Shown here piece after piece: positions 1 to 10,424 of a stretch of DNA of 64,000 nucleotides. The notes beneath the pieces are model-generated. The model was not told the origin of the DNA, did no database searches, and saw only the letters and a list, made by a program, of their open reading frames with translations. Location: NCBI GenBank assembly GCA_963555705.1, contig OY743190.1, positions 20,715,491 through 20,779,490 on the forward strand. Direction: 5' to 3'. Position 1 is the stretch's first letter. The number at the start of each line of letters is the position of its first letter. The position numbers were made by a program, and so were the translations under genes. The stretch comes from Ligustrum vulgare (lineage: Eukaryota; Streptophyta; Magnoliopsida; Lamiales; Oleaceae).

Positions 1-982
1 TGCTTGGAATGGTGATGGACTAGGGGAATATATGGTGTGGATGAGTGTTTTGTTTATTTTGGGTAAAATGTGGCAATTTTCTGGTTTAGGAAATGTTGAG
101 AGATTATGCAAGGGATAATGGCTGAATGAGGGGAAGAAAGAGAGATTAAAGGGATGCATTCTAGTTATGGTGATTGAGTGATTTATGATTAGTGAGGAAG
201 AATTTGAGGAAGTTGGCCATGGAAATTTTGCAAGATTGGGGAAGAATGTTGATTGAGGGGAAATGGATGAAGGAAGCTGGCTATTGGAAATGTACAAAAT
301 TGAGGGAGACGTGTGAAGATTTCTGGGAGACGATTGTGGGATTGGAGAAGATGAATTGACTCTGATTAAATTCTGTAATTTAGGTTGAATGGCTAATTGG
401 GAGGGATTGGGTAGAGATAATGGGGAAAATGTGCTTTATATGAAAATGGAAGTTGGTGAGGAAATCTTGGGAAAGATTATATGAAGCATGCAAGAATGGA
501 ATTTGATTGAGGGAGTTGAGGGAGAAAGTTAAGGATTGTAGAAATGGTACGGACGTATGGGGAGGATCAAATTTTGGAAAATAAGAATTTGTTATAAAGA
601 GGAAAAAGAATTGTGGGGGAATAGATGGCTAGGTGAATGGTCATTTCTAAATTGGGATTAAAGAGAAATTAAATTAGTTTAAATTGGACAAGATATTAGA
701 ATTTGAAAATTTTGAACTAGGAAATAATTTGAGATTTTTAAAATAATTTAAAATTTGAGATTTAGCTAGAATTGGAAGTTTGAACGTAAAATAGATAATG
801 ACATTGGGACATTTTTAAATTGAAATCGGAATTGGACTAACATTTTTAAATGATTTTAATTTCACTTAAAATGGCTAGACACACACGAGTTTTAAAAATA
901 AATGGGCAAATTCGTAGCAACACGTTTTTAAAGATAAATAATTTTTATTCAAGACCAATCACGAAAATTCTCGGTCGCTACA
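1..982 (-). mobile_element. Ty3/gypsy chromovirus 3' LTR, partial
   Basis: Read on the minus strand this starts with TGTAGCGACCGAGAATTTTC at 982 and runs out of the window at 1. The start matches the first bases of the complete solo LTR at 41837, so it is the first ~980 bp of a ~2.2-kb LTR of the same family. It is directly preceded on the minus strand by a purine tract (983-995). No gene is visible. The family is assigned from termini and downstream pol remnants, not from a search. Confidence 0.7.
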
Positions 983-1117
983 ACCCTACCTCCTTAAAAT
1001 AATTTCGTCCTCGAAATTTAAAATTTTCTTGATTTAAAATAATTGGATACTTGATCAAAATTTCTTCTTTCTTAAACCAGGTAACTTCATCACTACCATG
1101 TCTACCCCATTGAACTT
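983..1117 (-). mobile_element. Polypurine tract and 3' end of chromovirus pol
   Basis: On the minus strand this encodes the end of a plant chromovirus polyprotein: a stretch ending in AATTTCGAGGACGAAATT, then a purine-rich tract next to the LTR start at 982. The same ending recurs at 1339-1400, and a diverged form at 34290-34330. Similarity to the second copy stops near 1117, where LTR-like sequence begins, so this is a short stub rather than a continuous element. Confidence 0.6.
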
Positions 1118-1338
1118 TAAAATAAAGAATGAAAGTGGGACAAGTTTAAAGTCGAAATTTGGACTTTAAAGATTTAAATGAATCTAAATTTCTTTTCTTA
1201 AAATCTTAAAAATAACTAATATGACTAGATGAGAGCGCTAGTTTTTTTTTTAAAATAATGATTCTTAAGGTTGGGGAGTCGTAGCAACAAGTTTGGTAAA
1301 ACAAGTTTTTTAAGTTTGAAAATTTCTCGGTCGCTACA
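1118..1338 (-). mobile_element. Truncated second copy of the same LTR start
   Basis: The minus-strand LTR start TGTAGCGACCGAGAAATTTT lies at 1338. About 200 bp follow before the sequence joins the pol stub at 1117. Two successive 3' ends of one LTR family in the same orientation imply an insertion into, or recombination with, a related element followed by deletion. The exact junction is uncertain. Confidence 0.5.
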
Positions 1339-3138
1339 ACCTTCTCCACTTAAAATAATTTCGTCCTCGAAATTTTAAACTTTCTTGATCTAAATATATT
1401 TTGGTATTAAGCTAGACTTCTTTCTTTTCCTCCGGTAGCCTCATCTCTACCATGTCTACCCCCACTGGACTTTGACTAGAGAAACCTCTTTATTAATCTC
1501 TACTATTTCTTTAAGAAATCATATCACACCATAATAATTAATCATTATGAAGTCTATCCTCATTCTTCTCAAACCTCCAATAACCAAAATCAATTGTAAC
1601 ATTAGAAATCAAATGAATATTCTTCCGTGTAATATACCTAATAACATGTTACCCACAAATCAGCATAATATCATCAGCTTATCGTATACGAGAATCTATT
1701 CATGTAGTACATTTATGCACCATCTTGATATCTAACATCTTCCTATATACGTCACCAAAACGTATCACAAAAATTCAAATAATATTAATAAACAATTTGC
1801 TCCCAAGTAACTAAGATTCTGCTCTCAAATGCACAACATTTCCTGCAATATATAACTTGGTGTTTCCTATGTATACCTCAAACGATCATATAACTCCACA
1901 TATACATTGATACATAATCGATTTCACACTTCACCAATCAGGATGTTTATAAATAACAATCTCCAAAATTATCAAAACTTTAACTCCAAATCGATACTGT
2001 GTTCAAGATTTCACTCTTGTAGTAAACATGCTTACCTAAGCCGCAACGTAAATAAACAACAAATAACTCTCAACCAACTTATACTTGAAAAATAATATTT
2101 CCTCATTGTTCATGGGTCAACCAAAATTTCCCATTCATAATCTCGAAGTGTCTCCAACAAAATCCTCAAATGTTTACCATCTCTAGGATAAACCAAAATA
2201 TCATCCATGAATACAATGAAAACATGTCCAATTAATATTGGAAAACTCAGTTTATCAAATCCATAAATACTGTCGGTGGGTACTTATTTTTTAGTGCCAA
2301 CTTGTTAAGTAGTATAGTTACTCCCTATAGAGATACACTTGGCCAAATAAAAACTTTAAATTATTTTATCCAAATCTCAATCATATGCTTAAGTAAGAAT
2401 GCAAGACTTAGCCCAACAATAAATTTCACTTATAAAATCGAGGCATCATTAAATATCAAACACCCAAAATTCAATTCTTTCTTCTTGCTACTATAAGCTT
2501 CATCTTCATATCTAATCCCAAAATTAAATCTCTGACGTATATGTAACATAACCTAATTCAATCATGAAATAGAATATGATCCAGTCTCCAAGTTCCAATT
2601 AAATCACTATTTTCCCAAAAAAATCAGAATTATAATCATCAATCATGACAAATATACAGTAACCCTTTTGGTCTGATGCAATATCTACGTACATAGTCTG
2701 ATATCCCTTTAATAGGAGCATATACTAGATCTAAATTCCTCGGTTGACTTCTTGTGAAAGGTGCCCAGTCCTAAACCAAATATGCAAAGTTCAATTAGGC
2801 GGGGTTTATCCATTTCTCTTAGTTAAAATTTATGAGGACGTAAAAATATTTAAAAACTCTTTCAAATTATGCTCAAACTCGTTTTTTTTTTTTCTTATTT
2901 CGGATACAAAAATTTCTCATTCTTTCTCATCAAATTCTCAAAATACTTCATTTCTCATGTATCCGAAATTATCATAACATAGACTTCATGATAAAATCAT
3001 TTACCTTCGGAGTTGGCGGAGCGAACGATGACAGTGACAAAAGTCGTCAAAATATTATTTATTATTATTTTTTTAAAAAAAATTCTCTTTTCAAAATTTG
3101 CAAGTTTACAGAAACGTAGACCTGCTCTGATACCACAC
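1339..3138 (-). pseudogene. Decayed internal region of Ty3/gypsy chromovirus
   Basis: The segment lies between a 3' LTR start at 1338 and a 5' LTR end at 3139. A primer-binding site for initiator-Met tRNA (minus-strand TGGTATCAGAGC) is at 3124-3135, three bases from the LTR, as expected for a 5' end. Near 2191-2223 the minus strand still encodes the reverse-transcriptase motif FIVFMDDILVYP, with the catalytic aspartate pair. No long reading frame survives, and at 1.8 kb the region is far shorter than a full 5-6 kb interior, so most of gag-pol is deleted. Confidence 0.65.
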
Positions 3139-4072
3139 TGTAACGCCCCGAATTCCGTGGAGCTCGGGACGCCGCTTTTCTAAATTTTGAATAAACTTTA
3201 TTGCGGAAAAATGACTAAATATTAAATATCACATTTATTGAATAAAAGTTTAGCGATAATTCAGATGAAACAAAATAATTCGTACAAATTTATTAAAATG
3301 AAGATTCTTGATAAAATGAAATAATTGTTTCGGAATTCACAAATTTCAAAAAATATATCAATTTATAATTTTCCGCCATTTCCTGTCACTCGCCACCGTC
3401 TCCGAAATCTGCAAAATTTGTTAAAACAATGGGATGAGAATTTCAAAATGAAATACTCAGTAGACTCGCCCCCACTAATTGATTTAGACTATAATTGCAC
3501 GTATTTATGTGGATTTGTGTGATTTTTATATGCTTAGTTGCATGAGAAAAGACAAGAATATCTCGTATGAGATAAATTTGAGAATTTATGTGATGCACGT
3601 CATAACTTATTTGCTAGCATGAGACAAGACAAGAATATATTCATTTGCACTCATTTCATGATGCTTATAAATAAGAAGAGAATATCACTACATTATTTGC
3701 ATAATTACTTGTCCAATTATCTTATAAATTAATTATTTGAGTTGAGCCTACTAAGTATTTCACTTTGAAATGTTCAACCCGTTGTTTTAACAAATTTTGC
3801 AGATTTCGGAGACGGTGGCGAGTGATGGGCAATGGCAGCAAATTTTAAATTGATATATTTTTTGAAAGTTGTGAATTTCGAAACAATTATTTCATTTTAT
3901 CAAGAATCTTCATTTTAATAAATTTGTACGAATTATTTTGTTTCATCTGAATTATCGCTAAACTTTTATTCAATAAATGTGATATTTAATATTTAGTCAT
4001 TTTTCCGCAATAAAGTTTATTCAAAATTTAGAAAAGTGGCGTCCCGAGCAACACGGAATTCGGGGCGTTACA
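3139..4072. repeat. Palindromic LTR (inverted chromovirus LTR ends)
   Basis: The left arm (about 3139-3465) starts TGTAACGCCCCGAATTCCG and is the reverse complement of the right arm (about 3745-4072), which ends CGGAATTCGGGGCGTTACA. The arms are nearly identical over ~325 bp. Bases ~3465-4072 are a plus-strand copy of the last ~600 bp of the solo LTR at 41837-44043. The left arm is the end of the 5' LTR of the minus-strand element at 1339-3138. Two LTR ends in opposite orientation are therefore fused head to head, leaving a ~280-bp loop. Confidence 0.75.
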
Positions 4073-4073
4073 G

Positions 4074-4278
4074 CGTAATTGGTCTAATGGTACCAGGGAT
4101 TCCACGAAGTTTGCACTTAACCCCTAGGTACAAGGTTCGAATCTCTGGGGAGGAAAAAATCCACTTCCTGGAAACGAGGCTTCCAGCCCTTGAGGAGCAG
4201 GACAACCAGGGGGGAGTGGAAAGACCATGAGCAGACGGCCAACAGCCCTTGAGGACCGGGTAGGCTACAAAAAAAGGC
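4074..4278 (+). mobile_element. tRNA-derived SINE, copy 1
   Basis: A box-like TTGGTCTAATGG (4079-4090) and B box GGTTCGAATC (about 4134-4143) are the internal RNA polymerase III promoter of a tRNA-derived SINE. The body runs to GCTACAAAAAAAGG and stops at the centre of a palindrome (GGCGCC, 4276-4281). The same sequence recurs inverted at 4279-4483 and direct at 4828-5022, so the ~200-bp unit is a dispersed repeat. It begins two bases after the LTR end at 4072. It is not a tRNA gene: the A-to-B spacing is too long and no acceptor stem forms. Confidence 0.65.
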
Positions 4279-4483
4279 GCCTTTTTGTAGCGTACCCGGT
4301 CCTCAAGGGTTTCCAGCCGTCTACTCATGGTCTTTCCACTCCCCCTGGTCGTCCTGCTCCTTAAGGGCTGGTAGCCTCGTTTCCAAGAAGTGGATTTTTG
4401 CCTTTCACGGGATTCGAACCTTGTACCTAGGGGTTAAGTACAAAGATTCATGGAATCCTGCTACCATTAAACCAATTCTTGCC
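4279..4483 (-). mobile_element. tRNA-derived SINE, copy 2 (inverted)
   Basis: This is a reverse-complement copy of the SINE at 4074-4278, joined tail to tail at GGCGCC. On the minus strand the A box lies near 4464-4475 (TTGGTTTAATGG) and the B box near 4410-4419 (GGTTCGAATC). Together the copies form a foldback with ~200-bp arms and almost no loop. Small differences between the arms show this is not a very recent palindrome. Confidence 0.65.
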
Positions 4484-4827
4484 CTTGATTTAAGTATTAG
4501 TTGTAGTAGTGTGGGCATAGGAGAAGACGATTCCTAGCCTTTCGATTGAATCAATAGTTCCACCACCAGGCATAAAGGAATAGATTGGATTGACGGTTGG
4601 ACGGCAAGGCGAGCACACGCCTGGCCATAGCTGCTGTTCTTCCTCATCTTGACTCATGGCGTCTTCATCAATGAGTAAATCCTCATCATCATCCTCCTCC
4701 TACTTCAATATCCCTGTGGCTGGATTAAGGGCAGCGCGCTTTGGGAACAATAATTGCATAGGTAAAAAGCCAGGTCAGCATCGATGCTAGTGGTGCACCT
4801 CTCGAAGCCATCACTATAGCAGCTACA
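4484..4827 (+). other. Unrecognised segment with possible Ser-rich exon start
   Basis: An ATG at 4656 opens a 35-codon frame (4656-4761) beginning MASSSMSKSSSSSS and then FNIPVAGLRAARFG. It is followed by GTAAAA, which could be a splice donor. Composition resembles a plastid transit peptide or a captured first exon. I cannot name the gene. The segment is bounded by SINE copies 2 and 3, so it may be a carried fragment; a chance frame is also possible. Confidence 0.25.
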
Positions 4828-5022
4828 AATTGGTCTAATGGTAGCAGGATTCCATGAATCTTTGTACTTAACCCCCTAGGTACAAGTTTCGAATCCTATG
4901 GAAAGCAAAAATCCACTTTCATGAAACGAGGCTGTCAGCCCTTGAGGAGCAGAACGACCAGGGGGGAGTGAAAAGACCATAAGTAGACGGCCAGCAGTCC
5001 TTGAGGACCGGGTACGCTACAA
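4828..5022 (+). mobile_element. tRNA-derived SINE, copy 3
   Basis: Third copy of the 4074-4278 unit in direct orientation: A box TTGGTCTAATGG near 4830, a B box TTTCGAATCC with one changed base, and the same body ending GGTACGCTACAA at about 5022. It is a more diverged single copy not paired with an inverted partner. No convincing flanking duplication was found. Confidence 0.65.
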
Positions 5023-6181
5023 GGATCAAACCCAACAAAAATAAAAAAGGGATAGAACCCAAAAGCAGTGGCCAAAATACTAGTGAATAGCCAAAAACCA
5101 AATGAGCAATGCAGAAATCAAATATGCTCAAAGTTGAGTTACCAAAAGTGTATCTTGAAGCTGACTAGGAGCAAATGAACTTCAATTAACTGAAAGCTAG
5201 GTTTTAAAATAAACCAAGTAAGAAAGAAGCCAATGTCCAATGCAAGCTCAAAATCATAATACCCAACAAAATTCAAATTCGGGTGAACATTAACAACTCA
5301 AGCCCAATGCAATTTCAAATTAGAATACCCAATCAACCACCTATAGCCACAAAACTCCACCTACAATGAAGAAACTGAACCAAAATACCCCACAACCCAG
5401 TCTATAAAGCACAAAGCACCACACCGAACACCAAACAACTTGTGATTGTAAAGTGCCTTGCCAAATCCAGAATCAAATTTTGGGACAGTTTTGGTCCAAA
5501 GAAGAATAATTTACTAAGAAATCAACGTCCATATCCAACCTACCCTCAGGAAATGGAAGACTCAGCCGTAAAACCCAACTGAACAGTCCCTCTAAGCTCA
5601 TGACATTAACCCAAGCCAAAGTAGCCCATTAGGAAGAGAAGAGAAGAAAGAAGGGAGCAGCTTTTTTTGGAGTTTTCAGTTTTTTGTGTGTATATATATA
5701 TATATATATTTGCTTTTAAAAAATTATTTTTGAAAAATTGGTAAGAACGCTTTTTCAATGTTTTGAAAAAATGAAAACAGAAAACGACCTGTAATAGTAA
5801 TGAGAATAGCCCCTCATTGACTTGAAGTATTTTTCTAATTCTTGTTTCAAAACACTGTTATTCCTGCGTGTTTTCTTATGCATATGGTTTGTAATAAATT
5901 GAATTGTTGCCCCATCAATGTTTTCGGAGTCAATTTCCCATCTCATCTTGTTTGATGCAAGTGAAAATCACTTGTGTTAAACAGAAGTTGGTGATGCTTG
6001 AAAGGGATAATAAATAAATCTGATTATTAGATTTATAAACTATGAGATAGAAATAAAATTCCACATTTGATTATAGTATTCTTGAGGGGGCTTTTTTCAC
6101 TGGATTGTATCAACAAGCTTGTTATATTGTATTTAGATTATTTATGGAGAGTTCCTTCAAATTGGTTGTCTATATTTGTAG
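5023..6181. other. No gene seen; TA microsatellite
   Basis: I recognise no coding exon or TE end here. A (TA)11 microsatellite lies at about 5688-5709. The right end reads into a polypyrimidine-rich stretch and an AG acceptor immediately before the ALIX-like exon at 6182, so at least its 3' part was probably an ALIX intron. Confidence 0.4.
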
Positions 6182-6250
6182 AGGCAATTGGAGAATCTTG
6201 GTATGGAAAGGGCAGGTCTTGAAGACTTGTTGAAAGAGATGAATAGGAAG
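6182..6250 (+). pseudogene. ALIX: ALIX/BRO1-like exon fragment 1
   Basis: Twenty-three clean codons lie between an AG acceptor (6180-6181) and a GT donor (6251). They encode QLENLGMERAGLEDLLKEMN and close neighbours, which matches the V-domain region of plant ALIX (BRO1-domain ESCRT-associated protein of endosomal sorting), where ERAGLED and KEMxRK precede DDILPKL. The next exon at 10940 continues exactly in phase (RK then DDILPKL). The intron is 4.69 kb and full of TEs. The gene is broken downstream by a stop codon and no upstream exons were recognised. Identification is from memory of the family. Confidence 0.7.
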
Positions 6251-6341
6251 GTATGATGAAACTAATACTTTCGCTATCACTTATTAATGGATCTACTATT
6301 GTATTCTAATAGGAGGTGGAATTGCTTTGGTATTTTGTGTA

Positions 6342-6350
6342 TCAGTATTA
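6342..6350 (+). repeat. Pack-MULE target-site duplication, left
   Basis: TCAGTATTA immediately precedes the terminal inverted repeat at 6351 and is repeated exactly at 7346-7354. Nine bases is the diagnostic length for Mutator-like transposition. Confidence 0.85.
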
Positions 6351-7345
6351 GGGTAAATATATTAGCACCACAAGATATACTAAATACACCACATTATATT
6401 AACACCACTAATAAAATATATATTTTATAGATACACCAGAACAAATACAAAAATACCCTTGTATAATATAATAAAAATATATATGAAATCTGTACACCAC
6501 AACTTGAGTCTCCTTCTCCCTCAGGTCTGAGGCCCCAACCGGCTACCAGCATTGTGAATTCACTGTTCATTTTGCATCTTTCGGCTTAAAAAAAAAAAAT
6601 TGTAACACTCATTGCAAAATCATCTCTGTGAAATTGAATTTTTTTATAGTGATAGAAACTGATTTCAGTGCTCCCTGATTTTCACAGAGAAAATCGTTTT
6701 CAGTTCTCCCAAATTTTCTTTCGACAAGTGGCTAAGGATTTCTTCCTCGGTAGTACAATAATAATTCAGTGAGGAGACATAAGTCATCATCCCCTTGGCA
6801 CCAATTTTTGAATCGTACAGATTACAAGAATTCATGGCAATAGAAGAGGAATCAAAGCCTCTGATTTATATACCAGAGGTGGTATTGAAAAAGAGGAGGA
6901 ACAACGAAGAATGGGCAATCAGAAGAAAACTACAGTTAGAAGAGAGGGTCAAGCGTCTCAAGTCTGACAATTTTGCCATCAAGTAGCAAGATCAATTTAT
7001 CAAAGAATATCGCGACAAAGAATTGGACCTCATTCTAATGAAGCAAAGAGGATAGCGAAAAAGATGAGCACTGGCGACCCCAAAATCCGAGCTCCTTTTT
7101 TTTATAGGCATAGAATGAGTCTTACTAGGAGTCTGGGACGATTTCCCCTAAATGTAGTGGTAGAGAAACAAGGGTATAAAGAGAAGAAATCGTCCATTGG
7201 AGTGTGGTGTAACCATGTAAGAATCAATGAGATTTGAAGAGAAAGGATATTTATGTTTTTTTATCTATGTCTATTTTTGTAAATGAAAGAAATATTTAAA
7301 GTTGTGGTATATCTATTCATTTTTGTGGTGACAATATATCCACCC
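6351..7345 (+). mobile_element. Pack-MULE (Mutator-like element with captured RPL7 fragment)
   Basis: A 995-bp element with imperfect terminal inverted repeats: GGGTAAATATATTAGCACCA at the left, and GGGTGGATATATTGTCACCA as the reverse complement of the right end. It is flanked by perfect 9-bp duplications (TCAGTATTA). It encodes no transposase, so it is non-autonomous. Its interior carries a fragment of a cytosolic ribosomal protein L7 gene (6834-7118). Short inverted repeats, a 9-bp TSD and a host gene fragment are the definition of a Pack-MULE. It sits in the ALIX intron in sense orientation. Confidence 0.85.
6834..7118 (+). pseudogene. RPL7: Captured 60S ribosomal protein L7 fragment
   Basis: The frame from the ATG at 6834 reads MAIEEESKPLIYIPEVVLKK, later QFIKEYRDKELDLILMKQR and then ALATPKSELLFFIGIE. 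This is collinear with the N-terminal third of plant 60S ribosomal protein L7 (usually ~240 residues), up to the start of its conserved LLFIIRIQG segment. Three in-frame stops (TAG 6984, TAG 7053, TGA 7065) and the end at 7116 make it non-coding. No intron interrupts the similarity. It lies wholly inside the Pack-MULE, so it was captured. Assignment is from family memory. Confidence 0.75.
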
Positions 7346-7354
7346 TCAGTATTA
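7346..7354 (+). repeat. Pack-MULE target-site duplication, right
   Basis: Exact second copy of TCAGTATTA, directly after the right terminal inverted repeat ending CCACCC at 7345. Confidence 0.85.
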
Positions 7355-8129
7355 TAGCCCTTTTGCTATCATAGTGATTCTCCTCTTAGCTTTTAAAACA
7401 TTGAACTCCCCAATAAAACATAATTACATGCAATATGACTTGTTTCTTATGTCGTTAAGAGTTTTATGTTTTAAGAATTCTGGTCCTTATCGAATTATTA
7501 TGGTTTATCTTTTTGCATTTAAGATGGTTGGAGCTAGCATGCAGGCGCATAATTGGATCATCATTGGAATATGTCTCTATAACCCTGAACTTGGTGAGAT
7601 CCAAAAGAAGTGGAGAAGAAAGGATTCACCTAGCTAACCTAAGTTTATTGTGACTGTCTTAACTTGTTGACATTGTTACTCAGAAAAGTAAAACATAAAA
7701 TTGCGACTTGCATATTTTTAACATCTAATTGTTCATTATCTAGTTTTCTTAGTATATTTAGGCGAAGTAAGATATGGATATGTAACTTATTCTGTACTTT
7801 ACAATTTTGATTTGCTGACTGAAGTAGAGCTTACGATTTTTTATTTCTAGAAGGTGAAATGTTTATAATTTTCAAACCGTAAAATGAAATAAAGTGACTA
7901 ATAAATATTTACAGAATTAATTTATCGACTCCCCGTATAGCACTATAAGAATTTGTACTAACTATCTCAATGCAATAATTGATATTTAAACATATTAAAC
8001 AAATATTTCATTTCATTACATGTAAAAAAGCAAATACATTACGAACAAAATTTACAAAACATTTAAAAAAAAATTGCTAAAACTTAAATTAAATGTTATA
8101 ATTTGTTAAATTTATACGTGACAAACTTA
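7355..8129. other. ALIX intron sequence, no gene seen
   Basis: AT-rich sequence between the Pack-MULE and the Helitron-like repeats. An 87-codon frame at 7374-7637 has no recognisable motif and lies in intron sequence, so I treat it as chance. Confidence 0.4.
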
Positions 8130-8326
8130 TACACAGTTCTATATTTTTTTACAAACCCATAAATCATTTACTACATGCATTAATTGAACTTTCATAATTC
8201 ATGTATTAAAACAAATTGATAAAAATAAGAAATTTCCTAAAATGACAGGTGAAAATGGGCGGAAAACTATGTGCATAAAATAGTGACAATTATCCTATAA
8301 TTATTTATGAATAGATAGATAGATGA
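8130..8326 (-). mobile_element. Helitron-like 5' end, copy 1
   Basis: On the minus strand this starts TCATCTATCTATCTATTCAT and continues with AGGATAATTGTCACTATTTTATGC and TTTTCCGCCCATTTTCACCTG. The same order appears at 8950 (minus) and at 51957 (plus, inside copia A). It is a dispersed repeat with a fixed TCTAT-type end, which suits a Helitron 5' terminus. No matching 3' hairpin end was located for this copy. Confidence 0.45.
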
Positions 8327-8774
8327 TTTTGCTAACACCTTCTATTTTACAAATTGAACCAATGAGTATTAGAACTTAAAGTTGTAGAAAATTAAATGAT
8401 TTAATTGAATTTATTTTGAAAGATCGAATATCTATTATCTCTTTCAATTTGATAAGAAAATGATTTAAAATTAATCATTTAGGTCAAATTGAATTTAAAT
8501 AAGAAATGATAGGTATCGTTTAGAACTTCAATGAAATAAATTAAAAGATTGGATGTTGAAAAAAAGTAAAAAGTATAAGTTAAACTTTTACATTTAGTAT
8601 TGAAGACAATTTTACGAATGATATGTTTAAAGTTCGCTCTTATTTCTTAGCTTGTATTAAATTTCTAGTTGAGATCTTGGATTTGACACACATATTGGTT
8701 ATTTTTCGACTTCAAAATAAAGCAATAATTATCAAAAGAAAAATAATAATCTATAATTTGGCTTTTTATAAATA

Positions 8775-8950
8775 CTTTTTTCACAAATCCATAAATTATT
8801 TACTACATGATTTAATTGAACCTTTTTAATTCATGTATTAAAATAAATTGATAAAAATAAGAAATTTCCTAAAATGACAAGTGAAAATGGTCGGGAAACT
8901 ATCTGCGTAAAATGATAACGGTTATCCTATCATTATATATATAATATAGA
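8775..8950 (-). mobile_element. Helitron-like 5' end, copy 2
   Basis: The minus strand starts TCTATATTATATATATAATG and then GGATAACCGTTATCATTTTACGC, very close to the insertion at 51957 (GGATAACCGTTACTATTTTTACGC). It is a direct duplicate of 8130-8326: both carry AATTTCCTAAAATGACA and TAAAAATAAG in the same order about 640 bp apart. Two successive 5' ends suggest nested or tandem insertion. Confidence 0.5.
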
Positions 8951-9289
8951 TTTTGAAAGCTAAATTTCGTTTAAATTTCGTTCTCATTATCTTTCTGATT
9001 GTAGATATCTAGATTCATATTCGTGGTAAGTTACACTAGAACACCAAAAGCGAAACTTTTCAGAAGTTATGAGAAAGATCTAGACATGCAATGAAACCTT
9101 GATTAATGGTCTATTTTCCTTTAGAATACTGATTCAGTTTCAACTTGTATAGGAGAAAGTATGTTTATGCTAACTCTAGTGGAAAGAAGTTTTAATATGG
9201 AACTCAGATTTAAGTACTTCTGCTAGAACTTTAACACTTTCTTGATTACCCCTATGGTTTATCTCCACATCTTTTAAAGTGGATGCATG

Positions 9290-9297
9290 ATGGAATG
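9290..9297 (+). repeat. hAT target-site duplication, left
   Basis: ATGGAATG directly before the hAT terminus; repeated exactly at 10590-10597. Eight bases is the hAT superfamily length. Confidence 0.85.
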
Positions 9298-9302
9298 CAG
9301 AG

Positions 9303-9361
9303 GCGGATCCACCTCTAGGCGAGGTAGCGCGGCCGCGCTACCTCGTCGCCGGTGATCCGCC
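9303..9361. repeat. GC-rich perfect palindrome inside hAT left end
   Basis: Bases 9321-9344 form a perfect 24-bp palindrome (GAGGTAGCGCGG and its complement) centred on a NotI-type GCGGCCGC. It is enclosed by an outer stem, GGCGGATCCACC (9303-9314) against GGTGATCCGCC (9351-9361). This makes an extended cruciform directly behind the terminal repeat. Confidence 0.85.
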
Positions 9362-10352
9362 ACCGATGCCACTGCTGCTCTGAATATTTTTATTTTTATT
9401 TTTTTGGCCCAAATTAGTATATTTGGCAAAATCTGAAAAATTGAATCTACCTAAGCCTTTCTTCTTCCTCGATCAGATCCGCCACAGACAGAGCCAGAGC
9501 CAGAGGAGTCCACACTGGTGACTGCACTGACTGGTCAGCTTCTTCTTCCTTCGAGTTAGCCGCCATATTTAGTTTCTTTTTGTAAAAATGGTCTTGATGC
9601 TGTGAATTATATGTGAATTGGGATGATGTTTTGTGTCTGGTTTTCTTCATTTCAGCTGTGAAAACTGTACGGGTTTTCTTAATCTGGGAAAATAACTTGT
9701 GGGATTTAAAGTATTTTGCATGTTTTGTAGTCGAATTGCACGGAAACTGCTACTTTTGAAATGGGTTTTTGATTTAGAAATATGTTCTTTGTAATTCTAG
9801 GATTAAATTATTGGGCTTCTTTTATTTTTCAATTTATACAAAAACTAAGTTTAATATTTGGAAAAAAAATTGTCTTATTTCTCTCTGAATTTTGTAGCTT
9901 AGTTTTTTTTTTTTTTTTTTTTTTTTAAGAAATGGCAGCTTAGTTTTCTATCTAATTATTTTGATTATTTATTTATTTATAATTTTCAGATTTGTAATGT
10001 TTATGTGTAAGTTTTTTAATCAGTAAATATTGATGTTTGATTTCTCAATTTTTTGGTTAGATTACTTTACTCGGCTCAGTTGCCCATTGTTGTCCATTAT
10101 CATTTCCCAAGTTTTGATCCATTTGTGGTTTCTCATTTCAATTATCAAGTAATGAGGCTAAACTTTGATTGGTTATAATTAATTTTGGAATTATGCATAA
10201 ATGTTACATTTAAGTTTTTGCAATGTGGTTAGATTTGTAAATTGAGATTATTGGGATAAAAATATGATTTGATTTTTTATTATTGATTTATAGCTTGTGA
10301 ATTGAGATTTGGTGAATATTTGATTTGATTTGTTATCACTGATTTACAGATT

Positions 10353-10424
10353 ATGGAACGTGTTTTTCAACCTAAACGAAAATCTCAACCTAGTGGTTCA
10401 AGTTCTAGTAGTCCTACAACTGGG
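10353..10424 (+). pseudogene. Possible hAT transposase N-terminal remnant
   Basis: Twenty-four codons from the ATG at 10353 read MERVFQPKRKSQPSGSSSSS, a basic then Ser-rich start. The frame then runs into AT-rich sequence beginning GTTTTG, a possible but weak donor. No zinc finger or RNase-H-like catalytic core follows. It could be chance. Confidence 0.3.

Noticed and set aside
4074..5022. tRNA genes suggested by A- and B-box sequences (also near 11111-11172 and 41691-41733)
   Set aside because: The A-to-B distance and flanks do not give an acceptor stem or anticodon arm. The units are longer repeats, one with an 18-bp TSD, so they are SINEs or SINE-like.
5755..5946. 63-codon minus-strand frame
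   Set aside because: Low-complexity, no homology recalled, and located in probable intron sequence.
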